Positions 34,766 to 45,589 of a DNA stretch of 64,000 nucleotides are shown in pieces; position 1 is the stretch's first letter; every line of letters starts with the position of its first letter. The notes beneath the pieces are model-generated. The model saw nothing but the letters and a program-made list of their open reading frames with translations, was not told where the DNA came from and did no database searches. Location: the NCBI GenBank assembly GCA_012934845.2, contig WNNJ02003004.1, positions 124,001 to 188,000 on the forward strand. The letters are read 5' to 3'. Source of the DNA: Pomphorhynchus laevis. Taxonomy: Eukaryota > Acanthocephala > Palaeacanthocephala > Echinorhynchida > Pomphorhynchidae. The translations under genes and the position numbers were made by a program.

Positions 34766-36484
34766 GGATTATATGGTTTTCTTGTTCTTAACATCCGTAT
34801 TCATTTATTATTAGAAAGTAATTTAAAGTAATTTCCTCTGTTTTGGACACCTGCCTCCTGAATAAAAGATTACATGTCACACGAAAACATAACGGTTAGC
34901 ATACAATGTAACTCTTCATCGGCACACTTCAGCAATGAAAATTAGCTGCTATTCAGCGAAGACAATTGTGCCTAAAGTCGTATTGTGGCAATTATAACTC
35001 TTATCCAAAAAATATACATTGCTTTTATTAAAATTTTCGATCGTTAATAGATCAAAATTATAACAAAGAAGAGCGACTATAATTATAACTAAATCCATAT
35101 ATTTATTATTCCACAATATTTAAATCTGAATTTTAATCTTTTCATCATTTGCTACTTTATTCTCGTTTGAATTTTTATTTCTTCTTTTCGTTTAGTCAAA
35201 ATTCTATTATCCAAATAAAAATATATGAAATAATACCCTTGAAGCAAATAAAATCTACGAAATCCTCTACTGACGGAGTAAAATATTACAGTCTGAAATA
35301 CGGGATCGGTTTACATAGAATGATAATTCTAAATAAAATGTGAATTTTAATCCTTTTATTATTTGTCCTGTTTTATTTTACTTAGTTTATTTTATATTTT
35401 GCATTTCGGTTTGTTTCGACACGACGGTGCCATTAAATTCTTTTGTTTTAATTCTTTTGTTCATATATGATCTTATCTTATATTATATGTTTCCTTCATT
35501 TTTCTTATATATAGCAATAATTATATTTATTTATTTTTAATTTATTGCTAATTTATTTATTTTTATTCTTATAATTGAATTGTCGACATTATTTTGTCTT
35601 TTATTCGATTTATTTTTTCAATTTGTTAAGCGAACAGTTTGTAAATACATGTCCGTTCTTGAATGAAAACAATATTTTGACAGTTTGCTGTTAAAATAAT
35701 GATGATTACAACCTTGTTGACAAAATCTGTTGACGAAATGAACATTTAAAATTATAATGAAGGAAATTGCCTATTGTTCCCATTTCAATGACTATTTGTG
35801 GTTACCAAAAGCTGAGATAATGGCTGCAAAACAAACAAGATTATGGGTACAAATAACCGGAATAAGATAACAGGATTTTACGGTAAGGCGTTTCTAAGCT
35901 TTCTGAAAATAACAATCATATATTGAACTACTTTAGATAGTGAATTTGCTAAAAAATAAATGTAAATCGTTTAGCAAAAAATTGATAGCGTCGTCAATTC
36001 GTCAATATAAACAGTGACCAATCAAAAAAGGGGATAAAGTGGATTAAACAAAGATTAAAGAGGGATAGGGGGAGGGTACAAAATGTAAGAAACCACTTTT
36101 GCAAAAATTAATATTATTCATCAAATTCTTCCAGATATGAGACTTATTTTTGTAAGAAACACATGTTATATTAAGAAACAATACATTTTTAAAGATTTCA
36201 AAAATGTAAAAATAAACCTTACGTATAAACCTTTAATACTTTTATTGATAATGAAAATTTTCAATATAAATGTACTTGGAATTTGACTGCTAAAAGTTTA
36301 ATTTTCATATACCATTTTTATTTTTCGATTTACTAAACAAACCGAAAAACTTTTTCGATTATCAATTTTATTTGATAAGTGAATAAATTTATCAAGGTAT
36401 CCTTATTCCTAATAAAACTAACATTGAAAAAATATTGTGAGGAAATCGAAATTAATCGATAAAATAAATCGAAGAAAAATTTGT
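34766..36484. other. AT-rich intergenic stretch, no gene recognised
   Basis: Open frames of about 65 codons (35149-35540) are low-complexity and hydrophobic by composition. A purine run with several G triplets (GAGGGATAGGGGGAGGGTAC, about 36058-36077) could form a G-quadruplex. Confidence 0.45.
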
Positions 36485-36865
36485 AGAACACAAATCAAAT
36501 AAGTTACCGAGTCTAGATATTTAATATAATTATAAAACCAAAAAAATAAATAAATAATAATGATAAATCAATAAATCAAAATTTAATAATTAGATAATAA
36601 ATAATTATAAATAATTGTTATAAGATGTTATAAAATTTATTTCAAGTTAAAATAAAAAATTTAAATTTAAAATAAAAGTCAATTTTTATGAATTGACTAA
36701 TAGTTAACAGACGTTGTATCAAAATAAGGATTAGAGGTCATCAGGAGGAACTGCTATGCTATCATGTTTCGGCCCCTAATTTATCTACCCAACACAGCAG
36801 CGGGGGCCAAATACGTGATAATGACGCATTTCCTGTGATGAAATTTAATTATCCATTATCCTATT
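36485..36865 (+). repeat. Repeat M copy, full length
   Basis: Starts with AAATAAGTTACCGAGTCTAG, passes through the AT core, ATTGACTAATAGTTAACAGA and TCATCAGGAGGAACTGCTAT, then TTTCGGCCCC, a degenerate CAACACAGCAG, and the distal end near 36815-36850 (TGATAATGACGCATTTCC). About 380 bp, non-coding. Confidence 0.7.
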
Positions 36866-37256
36866 ATCATACAAAGTATATTATTTATTATCCATAAAAA
36901 TTTCCGCTAATGATTTTAAATTTGTTTTTAATATTATTGTATTGATTTGTATTTTATTTTCTGTCTGATTTAATTTTTTAGTAACTTTAATAAAAATATG
37001 CATCTATTAAATTATTTGAATTATTTTAAATGCCAATATCCTTACAAATTGTTGCAATTCTTAAAACTTTATCATATAATGTATTATATTTTATTTTATA
37101 TGGTACGCATGAATGCTCATGCAAAAATATGTTTCTTGAATATTTAAATATATCATCTTTACGATATAAATTAAAAGTCGTTTCAATTGATGTTTAATTT
37201 AATGTTTTTATCTAGATAAACCTTATTTATCATTAATATTGGCTTTATTAAGGATA

Positions 37257-37600
37257 ATGCTACCTGGATAAATTTGTTCGCTTATTGAATAAAAATTAAT
37301 AGAGTTAAATATATATAATATATATAAGTTATATAACATATATATAACAAATATATATAAATAAATAACACTATTATTTATTTATATCGTTAAGATGGCA
37401 TATTAAAATTTACAAGAAACATATTTTTGAATTATATTTTTGTTTTATTTAGTTATTATTTAACTTAATTATTTTTAGTAACAAACGAATATTATTTTAA
37501 TTTTATTTTGATCAAGCCGACAGCAGTCGATGATAATGTCATTTCCGTTAGACACTGCTACCGACATAAAATTTACAAGTATACAATATTATACTATTAA
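37257..37600 (+). repeat. 344-bp direct repeat, copy 1
   Basis: Virtually identical to 37780-38123 (offset 523). Both start with ATGCTACCTGGATAAATTTG, which is itself the reverse complement of PLE coding sequence at about 37670-37710, and end at ATACTATTAA. Near 37514-37567 lies a structured segment: GCCGACAGCAGT can pair over 12 bp (wobbles included) with ACTGCTACCGAC. Confidence 0.8.
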
Positions 37601-37779
37601 TTAATAAATCTAAGTTATATAAAGATATGAAATATATGTTTCGATATATTGATGATATATGTGTATTTAATTCTAGCAATTTTTATTCAATAAGCGAACA
37701 AATTTATCCAGGTAGCCTCATTCTTAATAAAACTTTAATTAAAGGTATATATATATGAACATTAAATTAACATCAATAC

Positions 37780-38123
37780 ATGCTACCTGGATAAATTTGT
37801 TCGCTTATTGAATAAAAATTAATAGAGTTAAATATATATAATATATATAAGTTATATAACATATATATAACAAATATATATAAATAAATAACACTATTAT
37901 TTATTTATATCGTTAAGATGGCATATTAAAATTTACAAGAAACATATTTTTGAATTATATTTTTGTTTTATTTAGTTATTATTTAACTTAATTATTTTTA
38001 GTAACAAACGAATATTATTTTAATTTTATTTTGATCAAGCCGACAGCAGTCGATGATAATGTCATTTCCGTTAGACACTGCTACCGACATAAAATTTACA
38101 AGTATACAATATTATACTATTAA
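37780..38123 (+). repeat. 344-bp direct repeat, copy 2
   Basis: Second copy of the repeat at 37257-37600. High identity implies a recent duplication, or a pseudo-LTR-like arrangement as is common in PLEs. Confidence 0.8.
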
Positions 38124-38940
38124 ATCCACCATTAATATTTTATTTTAAAAAATTTATTTTTACATGAGCATTCATGCATACCATATAATATTTAATATAA
38201 TACATTAAATAGTGAAATTTTAAAAATTGCTATAACATATTGGTTTTCTTTAAAATCATTTAAAATATACCCATTAAAATTTGTTCATAACTGTGTAAAA
38301 AATAAATCTAAATTATATAAAGATATGAATATATGTTTCGATACATTATTCAATAAGTGAACAAAATAAACCATCAAAAAATATAAATATATGGATAAAA
38401 TTGAATTATTAGAATCCTTAAATATTTTGTTAACAAATTATTTAAAAGTAGGGGCATCTATATTTAGACAAGTAAAAGGTGTCCCAATGGGTGGTAATAG
38501 TAGCCCAATTATAGCTGACATATTTTTAAGCTTTATAGGATATGAGTTTGTTCACAGCTGTTTAAAAAATAAATCTAAACAATATATATATGAAATATAT
38601 GTTTCGATACATTAATAATATATGTGTATTTAACTTTAATAATTTTTATTCAATAAGCGAACAAATTAATTCAGTTAGCCTTTTTATTAATAAAACCAAT
38701 ATCAATAATAAAGAAGGTATATCTAAATATGAACATTAAATTAACATCAATTAAAACTACTATTAATTTATATCGTAAAGATGGCATATTTAAATTTACA
38801 AGAAACATATTTTTGCATGAGCATTCATGCATACCATATAATAATAAAAATTTTAAGAATTGCAACAATTTGTAGCAATTGATCTTATTGATCTTCTTCA
38901 ACATCATTTAAATAATTTACAAGAGATTCGGATTTTAAAC

Positions 38941-39849
38941 TGCAAATTATAAAAATAAAATCGTCAAATCAACAAAATATTATTAAAAATAAATTTTAAC
39001 TCTTTAGCGAAAAATGTTTGCGGAAATATGATATACTTTGATAAACTATAAAATAAAATTTCATAAGAGGAAATACATCATGTATTTGATCGAATGGTGT
39101 CAGATTGGTTAATAAAGGCTGAAATCTTATAACATAACAATTCCATCTTATGATATAACCTTTAAAAATAAATTTAAACTCTTAATCGGAAAATTACAGT
39201 TAAGTGATATTATTTCTTCGTGATCTGACCGGTCTTAGCATTGTAGATAAGGTTAAGAAGATCGATCATCCGAGAGAATCTCAGAGTAACTCCACTGCTT
39301 ATTCACATAAAAAATGTTGAGGCTGCTAAGGTGCCACATTCGATGCAGCTGCAAATATGATCGATACAGGTGCAAATATCAAAACTTACCGCAAAACGCT
39401 GAAAATTCGAGTCGCTTCGTCTACCACTAAGGGTTGTGAAGACTAGATTTATCTTATTAGGTTCGCATCCAGTTAAGTAATGACAACTTACGCAATTTTA
39501 TCGGATTATATATTCTTGGTAACGACTTTTAACAGTCAAATTATAGATGCTTTACAAGCATCATTTAACTACGCAAAACATCAGGTATATTGTGTAAGAA
39601 TTTTATGCAAATGCATTAATACATAATTAATGATTAATGAATCATTAATTAATCACTGTAATCTTATCAAGATTACAGTGACACGTTATTTGTTGCTTAT
39701 TCGATGAATAGGAACACATTTTAAGCTATAAAATATTAAGTGAATTCTTTAATTAATTCTTCAAAAATTATCAATTTATTTATTAACGTTGTAAACAATT
39801 AACATTAATACTTTATTATCATGATAATTTATTATCAATATGGATCTTT
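38941..39849. other. Intergenic stretch with a degenerate repeat M module
   Basis: About 39060-39170 resembles the M module (ATAACATAACAATTCCATCT preceded by GAATGGTGTCAGATTGG). The moderately GC-rich part at 39215-39470 shows no recognisable coding frame. A palindrome of CACTGTAATCTTATCAAGATTACAGTG type lies near 39655-39682. Confidence 0.45.
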
Positions 39850-40020
39850 AATACTAAATTCATATATAATCTATTAATAAAATTAAAAATCAGCGTCTTC
39901 AGCTTGTTGCTGTAAATTTATATATTCGCAAATGCAAATCCATATACGAATAAATCCATAATAAATTCATATTATGAATTCATTTATGAATTTATGGATA
40001 CGCATATGCAAATCCATATT
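39850..40020 (+). repeat. Outlying copy of the 74-bp repeat with its leader
   Basis: The leader (AAATTCATATATAATCTATT through CTTCAGCTTGTTGCTGTAAA) and one 74-bp unit are duplicated about 562 bp downstream at 40411-40570, where the unit has expanded into an array. Confidence 0.75.
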
Positions 40021-40410
40021 TTCAATTGCTAATTTTGCACATTACAAATGGAAGAAACGAAAACGACAAATAATATAATTATTTTTAATAATTATAAAAA
40101 TGACAGCTCACAGTATATAAGATGGAGGCTAATAACTGCTGTTTCATGAAACTACAAGTGGTTAAGTTTAGCATCACATCTTTAATGCTAATCTTGATAG
40201 GATGTTTAAGTTTCATTAATTTGACAACTTAATAATAACGCCATTTCTCCTGTCCACATTTGCAGACAAAGACTAAATATTCAAAATCACCGAATGATTA
40301 AAGGCAAATTTATAAATTTTCGTTTCTTCATCCATTTAAAAAAATGATAATCTTCTTACTTTTCAGATGATCATCGATGTTAAAGTTTCGACATAGCGAC
40401 AAATCATTGA

Positions 40411-40895
40411 CTACTAAATTCATATATAATCTATGAATAAAATTAAAAATCAGCAAGTCTTCAGCTTGTTGCTGTAAATTTATATATTCGCAAATGCAAA
40501 TCCATATACGAATAAATCCATAATAAATTCATATTATGAATTCATTTATGAGTTTATGAATTTGCATATGCAAATTCGTATACGAATAAATCCATAATAA
40601 ATTCATATTATGAATTCATTTATGAGTTTATGTATACGCATATGCAAATCCATATACGAATAAATCCATAATAAATTCATATTATGAATTCATTTATGAT
40701 TTTATGTATACGCATATGCAAATCTATATACGAATAAATCCATAATAAATTAATATTATGAATTCATTTATGATTTTATGTATACGCATATGCAAATCTA
40801 TATACGAATAAATCCATAATAAATTAATATTATGAATTCATTTATGATTTTATGTATTCGCATATACAAATCCATATACGAATAAAATTATAATA
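40411..40895 (+). repeat. Tandem array, 74-bp unit, about 6 copies
   Basis: The phrase AATAAATCCATAATAAATT recurs at 40511, 40585, 40659, 40733, 40807 and (degenerate) 40881, exactly 74 bp apart. Each unit is rich in self-complementary words (TTCATATTATGAA, GCATATGC, TATACG). Confidence 0.9.
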
Positions 40896-40914
40896 AAATG
40901 ACGTGTTTATAAAT

Positions 40915-41130
40915 TTACGTTAAAAGCTAACCGAATCTAAAAAATAAAATAAATAATTGAAGTAAGTCTAAATAACACAAATAATAAATAATTATTAAAT
41001 AAGATTATATATAAAATTTTAAATCGAAATTTAAAATAAAAATTAAATTTAATGAATCAAATATTGAATAATAGACAATGTGTCAGAATAAAGATTGGTG
41101 GTCATCAGGAGGAACTGCTATGTAATACGA
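40915..41130 (+). repeat. Repeat M copy, degenerate
   Basis: Starts AAAGCTAACCGAATCTAAAA, ends in the module GGTGGTCATCAGGAGGAACT, TGCTATGTAATACGAG. The central core is shortened. Confidence 0.6.
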
Positions 41131-41640
41131 GATAATACAGATAACGCAGATAGTATTAATACAGATAGCTCACCTTTAATGCAAAGCTATTAAGCCAAAA
41201 TTGGAATGAAAACCGTTTTATTCTGATCATTTAAATCAATTTAAAAGTTAAATTTAAAGTCTAATCAATTCAATGTTGGGGTGGTTGGCTAAAGTTTCAA
41301 ATAACTAATTAATGGTTTTAACACAATAATTAGGGATTTAAATCTGATCATTTAAATTAACTTAAAAATAAAATGTTATGTTTTGGTCCAATAATTATGA
41401 TTTCCAGTCTGAGCAGCTAAAAATAAAATTTTAAGTTTATAAAGACTAAAATTTCAGTTAGCATAGAAATACTTTAAATACAATTAATATAGAATAAATA
41501 TAAATAGACAATAATTTCAATTCTCTAAGCTATATTTTCGTTATTCACAATTTAACGGTAATTTATTTGGATAACTAGACAAATAACATATTAGAGAAAA
41601 TGACCCGCTTATATGTAATTAAACTTTATAAATAAATTTC
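41131..41640. other. AT-rich spacer
   Basis: Nothing recognised. About 41580-41635 is an earlier copy of the segment repeated at 41680-41735 (ACATATTAGAGAAAATGACC). Confidence 0.4.
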
Positions 41641-41661
41641 AATTTTTAACTTACAAATGCA

Positions 41662-41898
41662 GTGTGGTGTTCAATAACTAAACAAAATAACATATTAGAG
41701 AAAATGACCCACTTATCTGTAACAAATTTCAATTTTGAACTTACAAATGCAGTGTGGTGTTCAAAATCGAAATGTACTGTGTTGTTAAATCGTAATTGTA
41801 CTAACAGTAGTATAATTACCACTATAAAACGTGTTATCAACCACATAAACAATTTAACAGAATTTATTCCTGCTAAAACGCTGGTATTAGATGATTAA
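41662..41898 (+). CDS. Unidentified small open frame
   Basis: 78 codons. It contains CTVLLNRNCTNSSIITTIKR and VINHINNLTEFIPAKTLVLD, more complex than random AT translation. Its first third lies in a local direct duplication (copies at 41580 and 41680), which argues that the ATG-proximal part is accidental. I recognise no family. It could be one exon of a gene or part of a mobile element. Confidence 0.25.
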   Translation: MWCSITKQNNILEKMTHLSVTNFNFELTNAVWCSKSKCTVLLNRNCTNSSIITTIKRVINHINNLTEFIPAKTLVLDD

Positions 41899-41937
41899 AT
41901 CAATTAGCAAAAAGAGCTAACCTGACAACAAAGAAAA

Positions 41938-42393
41938 TCAAATATTTAAGCTTTCATATATGAAAAATAAGAAATATTGCTTTAATGTGATGTCGTGTTT
42001 ATTATTTAGAAACAAAAAATTTAATTGATTGACTTGTGAAAAGAATAGCTGTTTTATTTTAGAATATATATATACATTATCAGTAAAATGATAAATAGCT
42101 GCGTTTGTGAATTTGTCAATGACTAAAAAGTGTAAAGCGCGTAATAGATGTGGAAATTTTACGAAGTTGATAGAATCGCTTAACAGCTTGAAAACGAAAA
42201 TGAACATACATTCTAGCAAACCGAGCGAAAGTGGGAAATGATAATTAGCAGAAACGTAAACGGAACAAATCGCGATTGTTGATTTGATAAATTTGGAAAA
42301 AATTGTTCTATAATGCAGACGACATTTTAAAGGTATTAACACGTTACATAAATTCAAATATTGTAAAATAATTAGCCATATTTTGCTTAGCAA
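41938..42393 (-). CDS. Unidentified 151-codon open frame
   Basis: The longest non-element open frame in the AT-rich part. The product is hydrophobic, with possible membrane segments around residues 60-75 (LLECMFIFVFKLL). The opposite strand holds a lysine-rich 41-codon frame (MTKKCKARNRCGNFTKLIES near 42119-42244), so the coding strand is uncertain. The ends overlap repeat M sequence (42395 on). I do not recognise it. Confidence 0.2.
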   Translation of the reverse strand: MLSKIWLIILQYLNLCNVLIPLKCRLHYRTIFSKFIKSTIAICSVYVSANYHFPLSLGLLECMFIFVFKLLSDSINFVKFPHLLRALHFLVIDKFTNAAIYHFTDNVYIYSKIKQLFFSQVNQLNFLFLNNKHDITLKQYFLFFIYESLNI

Positions 42394-42394
42394 T

Positions 42395-42670
42395 CAAATA
42401 TGACCTCTAATGCTTATGCCTTTGACATAATATATCTATTAATCGGTTAATCTATTAATCGCCCCGCGTGGCCGAATGGTGGAGGCGTGTGCATTGCAAA
42501 CTCTATGTACGGGGTTCAAATCTCTAAGACGTAGGGGCACCCTATGATGAAGCGGGACCACTCTTCATTAGTCGGTTAATAAAATACTGGGTAATGAAAA
42601 TTCCTTTTAAGATCAAAAAATTTATTTTTAAATTGACCGTTCAAAATATGTAGTCTCAGTTGAGTGATCT
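42395..42670 (-). repeat. Repeat M copy interrupted by a tRNA-like segment
   Basis: Left part ATGACCTCTAATGCTTATGC and right part ending GTAGTCTCAGTTGAGTGATC correspond to the module and signature end of M. A GC-rich tRNA-like block sits between. A further signature end (TAACCTCAGTTAGTTCATCA) lies at 42918-42937. Confidence 0.55.
42463..42543 (+). tRNA. tRNA-like sequence (pseudo-tRNA or SINE head)
   Basis: GCCCCGC at the 5' end can pair with a GGGGC near the 3' end. TGGCCGAATGGTGGAGGC fits an A box (serine-tRNA-like D arm) and GGTTCAAATC a B box. The anticodon arm around ATTGCAAACT does not close well and the T stem is imperfect (GGGG/CTCT). More likely a tRNA-derived SINE head or pseudogene than a working tRNA. 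Confidence 0.45.
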
Positions 42671-42679
42671 GATTAATTT

Positions 42680-44181
42680 AGCAGCGGACGATCTTTTGTT
42701 CAATAAAATACATGATATATTTTGTAAATTACACATCTTTATATATCCGAAATATGTAAAATTGTAGCTGGTTAGAACGTTACATTGCGATAAAAATCAA
42801 CTTGTTTGCCATGAAATTTAATAGAACTACAATTTTTGTTCTAATAAACGCCATAAAACTACTGGCCATAAGAATTTTTAAAATTAAAGTATTTCAATTC
42901 ATATATTACAAAATATATAACCTCAGTTAGTTCATCAAACGTTATTGTTAATAATAATATTTTCGTTCTAATTTTTATTATGTATGATATATTATACAAA
43001 TTCACATTTTCTAATGTCATAAAAATATTTTTATTAGTAAATTTATTTCATTTAATTCGTAAAACAATATTGAAATCAAATTGATTTTAATAAAGTTATA
43101 TTTTTAAAATTCACATGTATGGGAAGGTTTAAACAACGTTTTGTTGCAAAGAGGCTAAATAAAGGATAAGATTGTATAATTGGTAAATATATCTAACACG
43201 CGACCATTCCGGATCCTTTTGATTACTCTAAATGTGGAAATTATTCAATAATATGGATGATATTCAGTGATGAACTATCATCTGGTAATACGACATATTG
43301 GATGATTAAATGACAATTGATTCAACATGTATTCGAAAAAGTGCCGATTTTAACAATGAAGTAATCATGATTTTAAAGATGAACAAATAAGGTGATTGTA
43401 AGGAATCTCGACCTACAAACGAAGGTTAACTATTACAGGACAGAACTAGTTGTAGACGGATGTCATGTATATGGTAGATGTATGGAAATATCGGTTTAAT
43501 CGCGCATCGAGACATATGCTATTTATAGGTAAATGACACGTTACAACAAAATTTGATGCGAGGGAAGCCAGCAGACCTGAAATGCCTAAATGATGCGTTA
43601 TGGTTCACTTAGATCATTCAGTTAACGTATTTGTCAAAAGAGATTCAGGCGCCTATATTCGAGCGAACTTTTCTTCAGGGACAAAGAAACATTTAAATAA
43701 AGTATTTTGAAATTTTGAAAATTTATTTTACGAATTTTTTAGATGATTTTTTATAGAGCATTTTTACTAATAAGTAAGTAAAGAAAAACCTTTTTACTGT
43801 TTGATCTGAAATCTAAAATAAATAAAAAACGTTAAGTCGAAAAATTAAATATTATTGTGCAAATATTCTATCGATGGATAATAAATAATATACTCTGTAA
43901 TAGTATAAAATATTACACCATAGATTTACATTACATCAGAGAAAATACGCAATTAACATGTATTCCTTGCTATATTGGATTAAAAAATGGGCCGAAAGAT
44001 GGTAAAATTGCAGTTGCTACAGACCACCTAAATGGATAAATAATAAATCTACTCATTAGGATTAGATGGATTATCTAGGGTTATCTGGCATACAAAGATG
44101 ACTCTAGATGATCACATTGCATTAAATTAAATACATCATTTGAATGTATTTGGCAACTCTGCAATGTTGGAATATGGAACA
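42680..44181. other. Intergenic stretch, no gene recognised
   Basis: AT-rich apart from about 43100-43730, which has coding-like composition but no frame longer than about 40 codons that I can name (one reads VVDGCHVYGRCMEIS near 43450-43495). It may be a decayed transposase. A repeat M-like module begins near 44100. Confidence 0.4.
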
Positions 44182-44269
44182 AGGACTAAAATCTAATAGC
44201 ATTGCAGTGCCTCAAGATGACCTCTAATTCCAATGTTTTGTATATTATTTATCAGTGGGTTCATAAAAA
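44182..44269 (+). repeat. 88-bp direct repeat, left copy
   Basis: Identical over 88 bp to 44914-45001 (offset 732). It begins AGGACTAAAATCTAATAGCA and ends GGGTTCATAAAAA. The sequence belongs to the repeat M module (CAAGATGACCTCTAATTCC). The two copies flank the MULE-like element. Confidence 0.9.
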
Positions 44270-44913
44270 ACGTTAGGACCATTTTTCACATTATGTGAAA
44301 AATGGTCCTTTTTTCACATATGAAAAACAGGGGTAAAAAAATTAAATAAAATTTTTATTAGTCAAGTTTCCAATGAAAATTCAGAGCAATATGCTTGAGA
44401 TAATCTATACTTGGAAGCAACTTGTAGGAAGCCAAAAGGGATTTCACGGGATCTTCGGGTATTTTTATATCTTCATGAAGAAGTAGTAAAATCTTGTTAT
44501 CCACGATTAACTGTTCATTTTTTAGTTCATTTAGAATTGGAATTATAGAACTCTGTTTACTATCAATCAAGCTATTTAGATGCCTATGGTAACCTTCAAG
44601 AGAGTTGGTGGTTCTGGGAATATTCATCTCTGTTCTCTCGTAAACATTCCAAAATGATATCTTTTTGTTACAAGTTTCATTCGATAGATATTCACCCTGA
44701 AACCAAGTTTAAAATTCACCCAAGAAGCAGCGCCAATGCTTCTTGCCCAACTCGGTCTTTGTGTAATTGTAGAAATAGCCTTCATAAGCTATTTTATCAC
44801 CTCCTCTATTGCTCTTTATTATTTTTCCAGTGAGATTTATTTTCATTTTAGGGGTAAAAAATTTATGTGAAAAAAGGACCATTTTTCACATAATGTGAAA
44901 AATGGACCCAGCC
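44270..44913 (-). mobile_element. Small MULE-like DNA transposon with hairpin termini
   Basis: Terminal inverted repeats of about 60 bp. Each end carries GGACCATTTTTCACATTATG (right end read on the - strand, with one difference), continues to a GGTCC / TTTTTTCACATA phrase and ends near GGGGTAAAAAA. Each terminus is itself a near-perfect 16-bp-arm hairpin (GGACCATTTTTCACAT with ATGTGAAAAATGGTCC). The inside holds a - strand frame, about 44705-44358, reading WFQGEYLSNETCNKKISFWN, VYERTEMNIPRTTNSLEGYH and RHLNSLI. That is the C-terminal end of Mutator-like transposases (W-N-x-Y-x-R...P-R-T-x-N-x-x-E-G-x-H). The DDE catalytic part is missing, so it is an internally deleted derivative. Confidence 0.75.
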
Positions 44914-45001
44914 AGGACTAAAATCTAATAGCATTGCAGTGCCTCAAGATGACCTCTAATTCCAATGTTTTGTATATTATTTATCAGTGGGTTCATAAAA
45001 A
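44914..45001 (+). repeat. 88-bp direct repeat, right copy
   Basis: Second copy of 44182-44269. It continues to the right with CACTGGGTTATAAAACTTA, whereas the left copy is cut by the element. This makes the right copy the original, still attached to its repeat M context. Confidence 0.9.
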
Positions 45002-45589
45002 CACTGGGTTATAAAACTTATTTTATGATTAAAATACTTTCAAGATATTAAGAAATCAATTAAGGCCTCAATTAAGAAATCTATGTTTTATATAAATTAT
45101 AATTAAATTGCAGTTTCAAAAAACAACGAGTTTTGAAATTTGAAACATGTTCTGATTGCTTTAACGGTTCGCGTTTCAAAATTTATAAATAAAAGTAATA
45201 TTTTATTAATGGAACATAAAATAAATTGATTCAATAGGTAAAAATCACTTAATTTAGTAAAGAAAAGACTGACAATTATAAGCACAATATCAAATTTATA
45301 AGTAACATATCGAATTTATGAGCAACATATCGGATGCTGTCACAACCATTTATAGAATAACACCTTAAAGAAAAAACATCTTATTGATAAATACTAAATA
45401 GTTGCGTTGAACAAATGCTTTCAGTTGTAGCTAAATCAAAAGAACGACGTTTAAATAAAAACTTCTTTAATTTTTTGATAAATATTCCAAGCATAATAAG
45501 ATAAGAAAATGAACTATTTCCTCGTTTTGAAAAATAACAAATTAAAAAAATGAAACATCAATAAGGAGCAGAACTTTCATAATTTTTAG
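45002..45589. other. AT-rich spacer
   Basis: Nothing recognised. A short duplication of TTATAAGTAACATATCGAAT-like sequence lies near 45297-45330. Confidence 0.4.

Larger units (their letters stand above)
36870..38940. mobile_element. Rearranged Penelope-like element fragments
   Basis: Pieces of one PLE reverse transcriptase in both orientations. On the + strand, 38391-38615 encodes MDKIELLESLNILLTNYLKV and SIFRQVKGVPMGGNSSPIIA (the G-V-P-M-G-G-N-S-S-P box), and 37610-37700 encodes FRYIDDICVF, the Y-I-D-D catalytic box. On the - strand, 37020-37260 and the start of each direct repeat carry the downstream segment (FYSISEQIYPGS). A 344-bp direct repeat (listed separately) flanks the Y-I-D-D piece. 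No full-length element is present. Confidence 0.75.

Noticed and set aside
35149-35540. Two consecutive hydrophobic open frames
   Set aside because: Composition (F, I, Y, L from AT-rich codons) explains them; no conserved motif or splice context.
42463-42543. Functional tRNA gene
   Set aside because: Anticodon and T stems do not close properly and the anticodon does not fit the serine-like body; kept only as tRNA-like.
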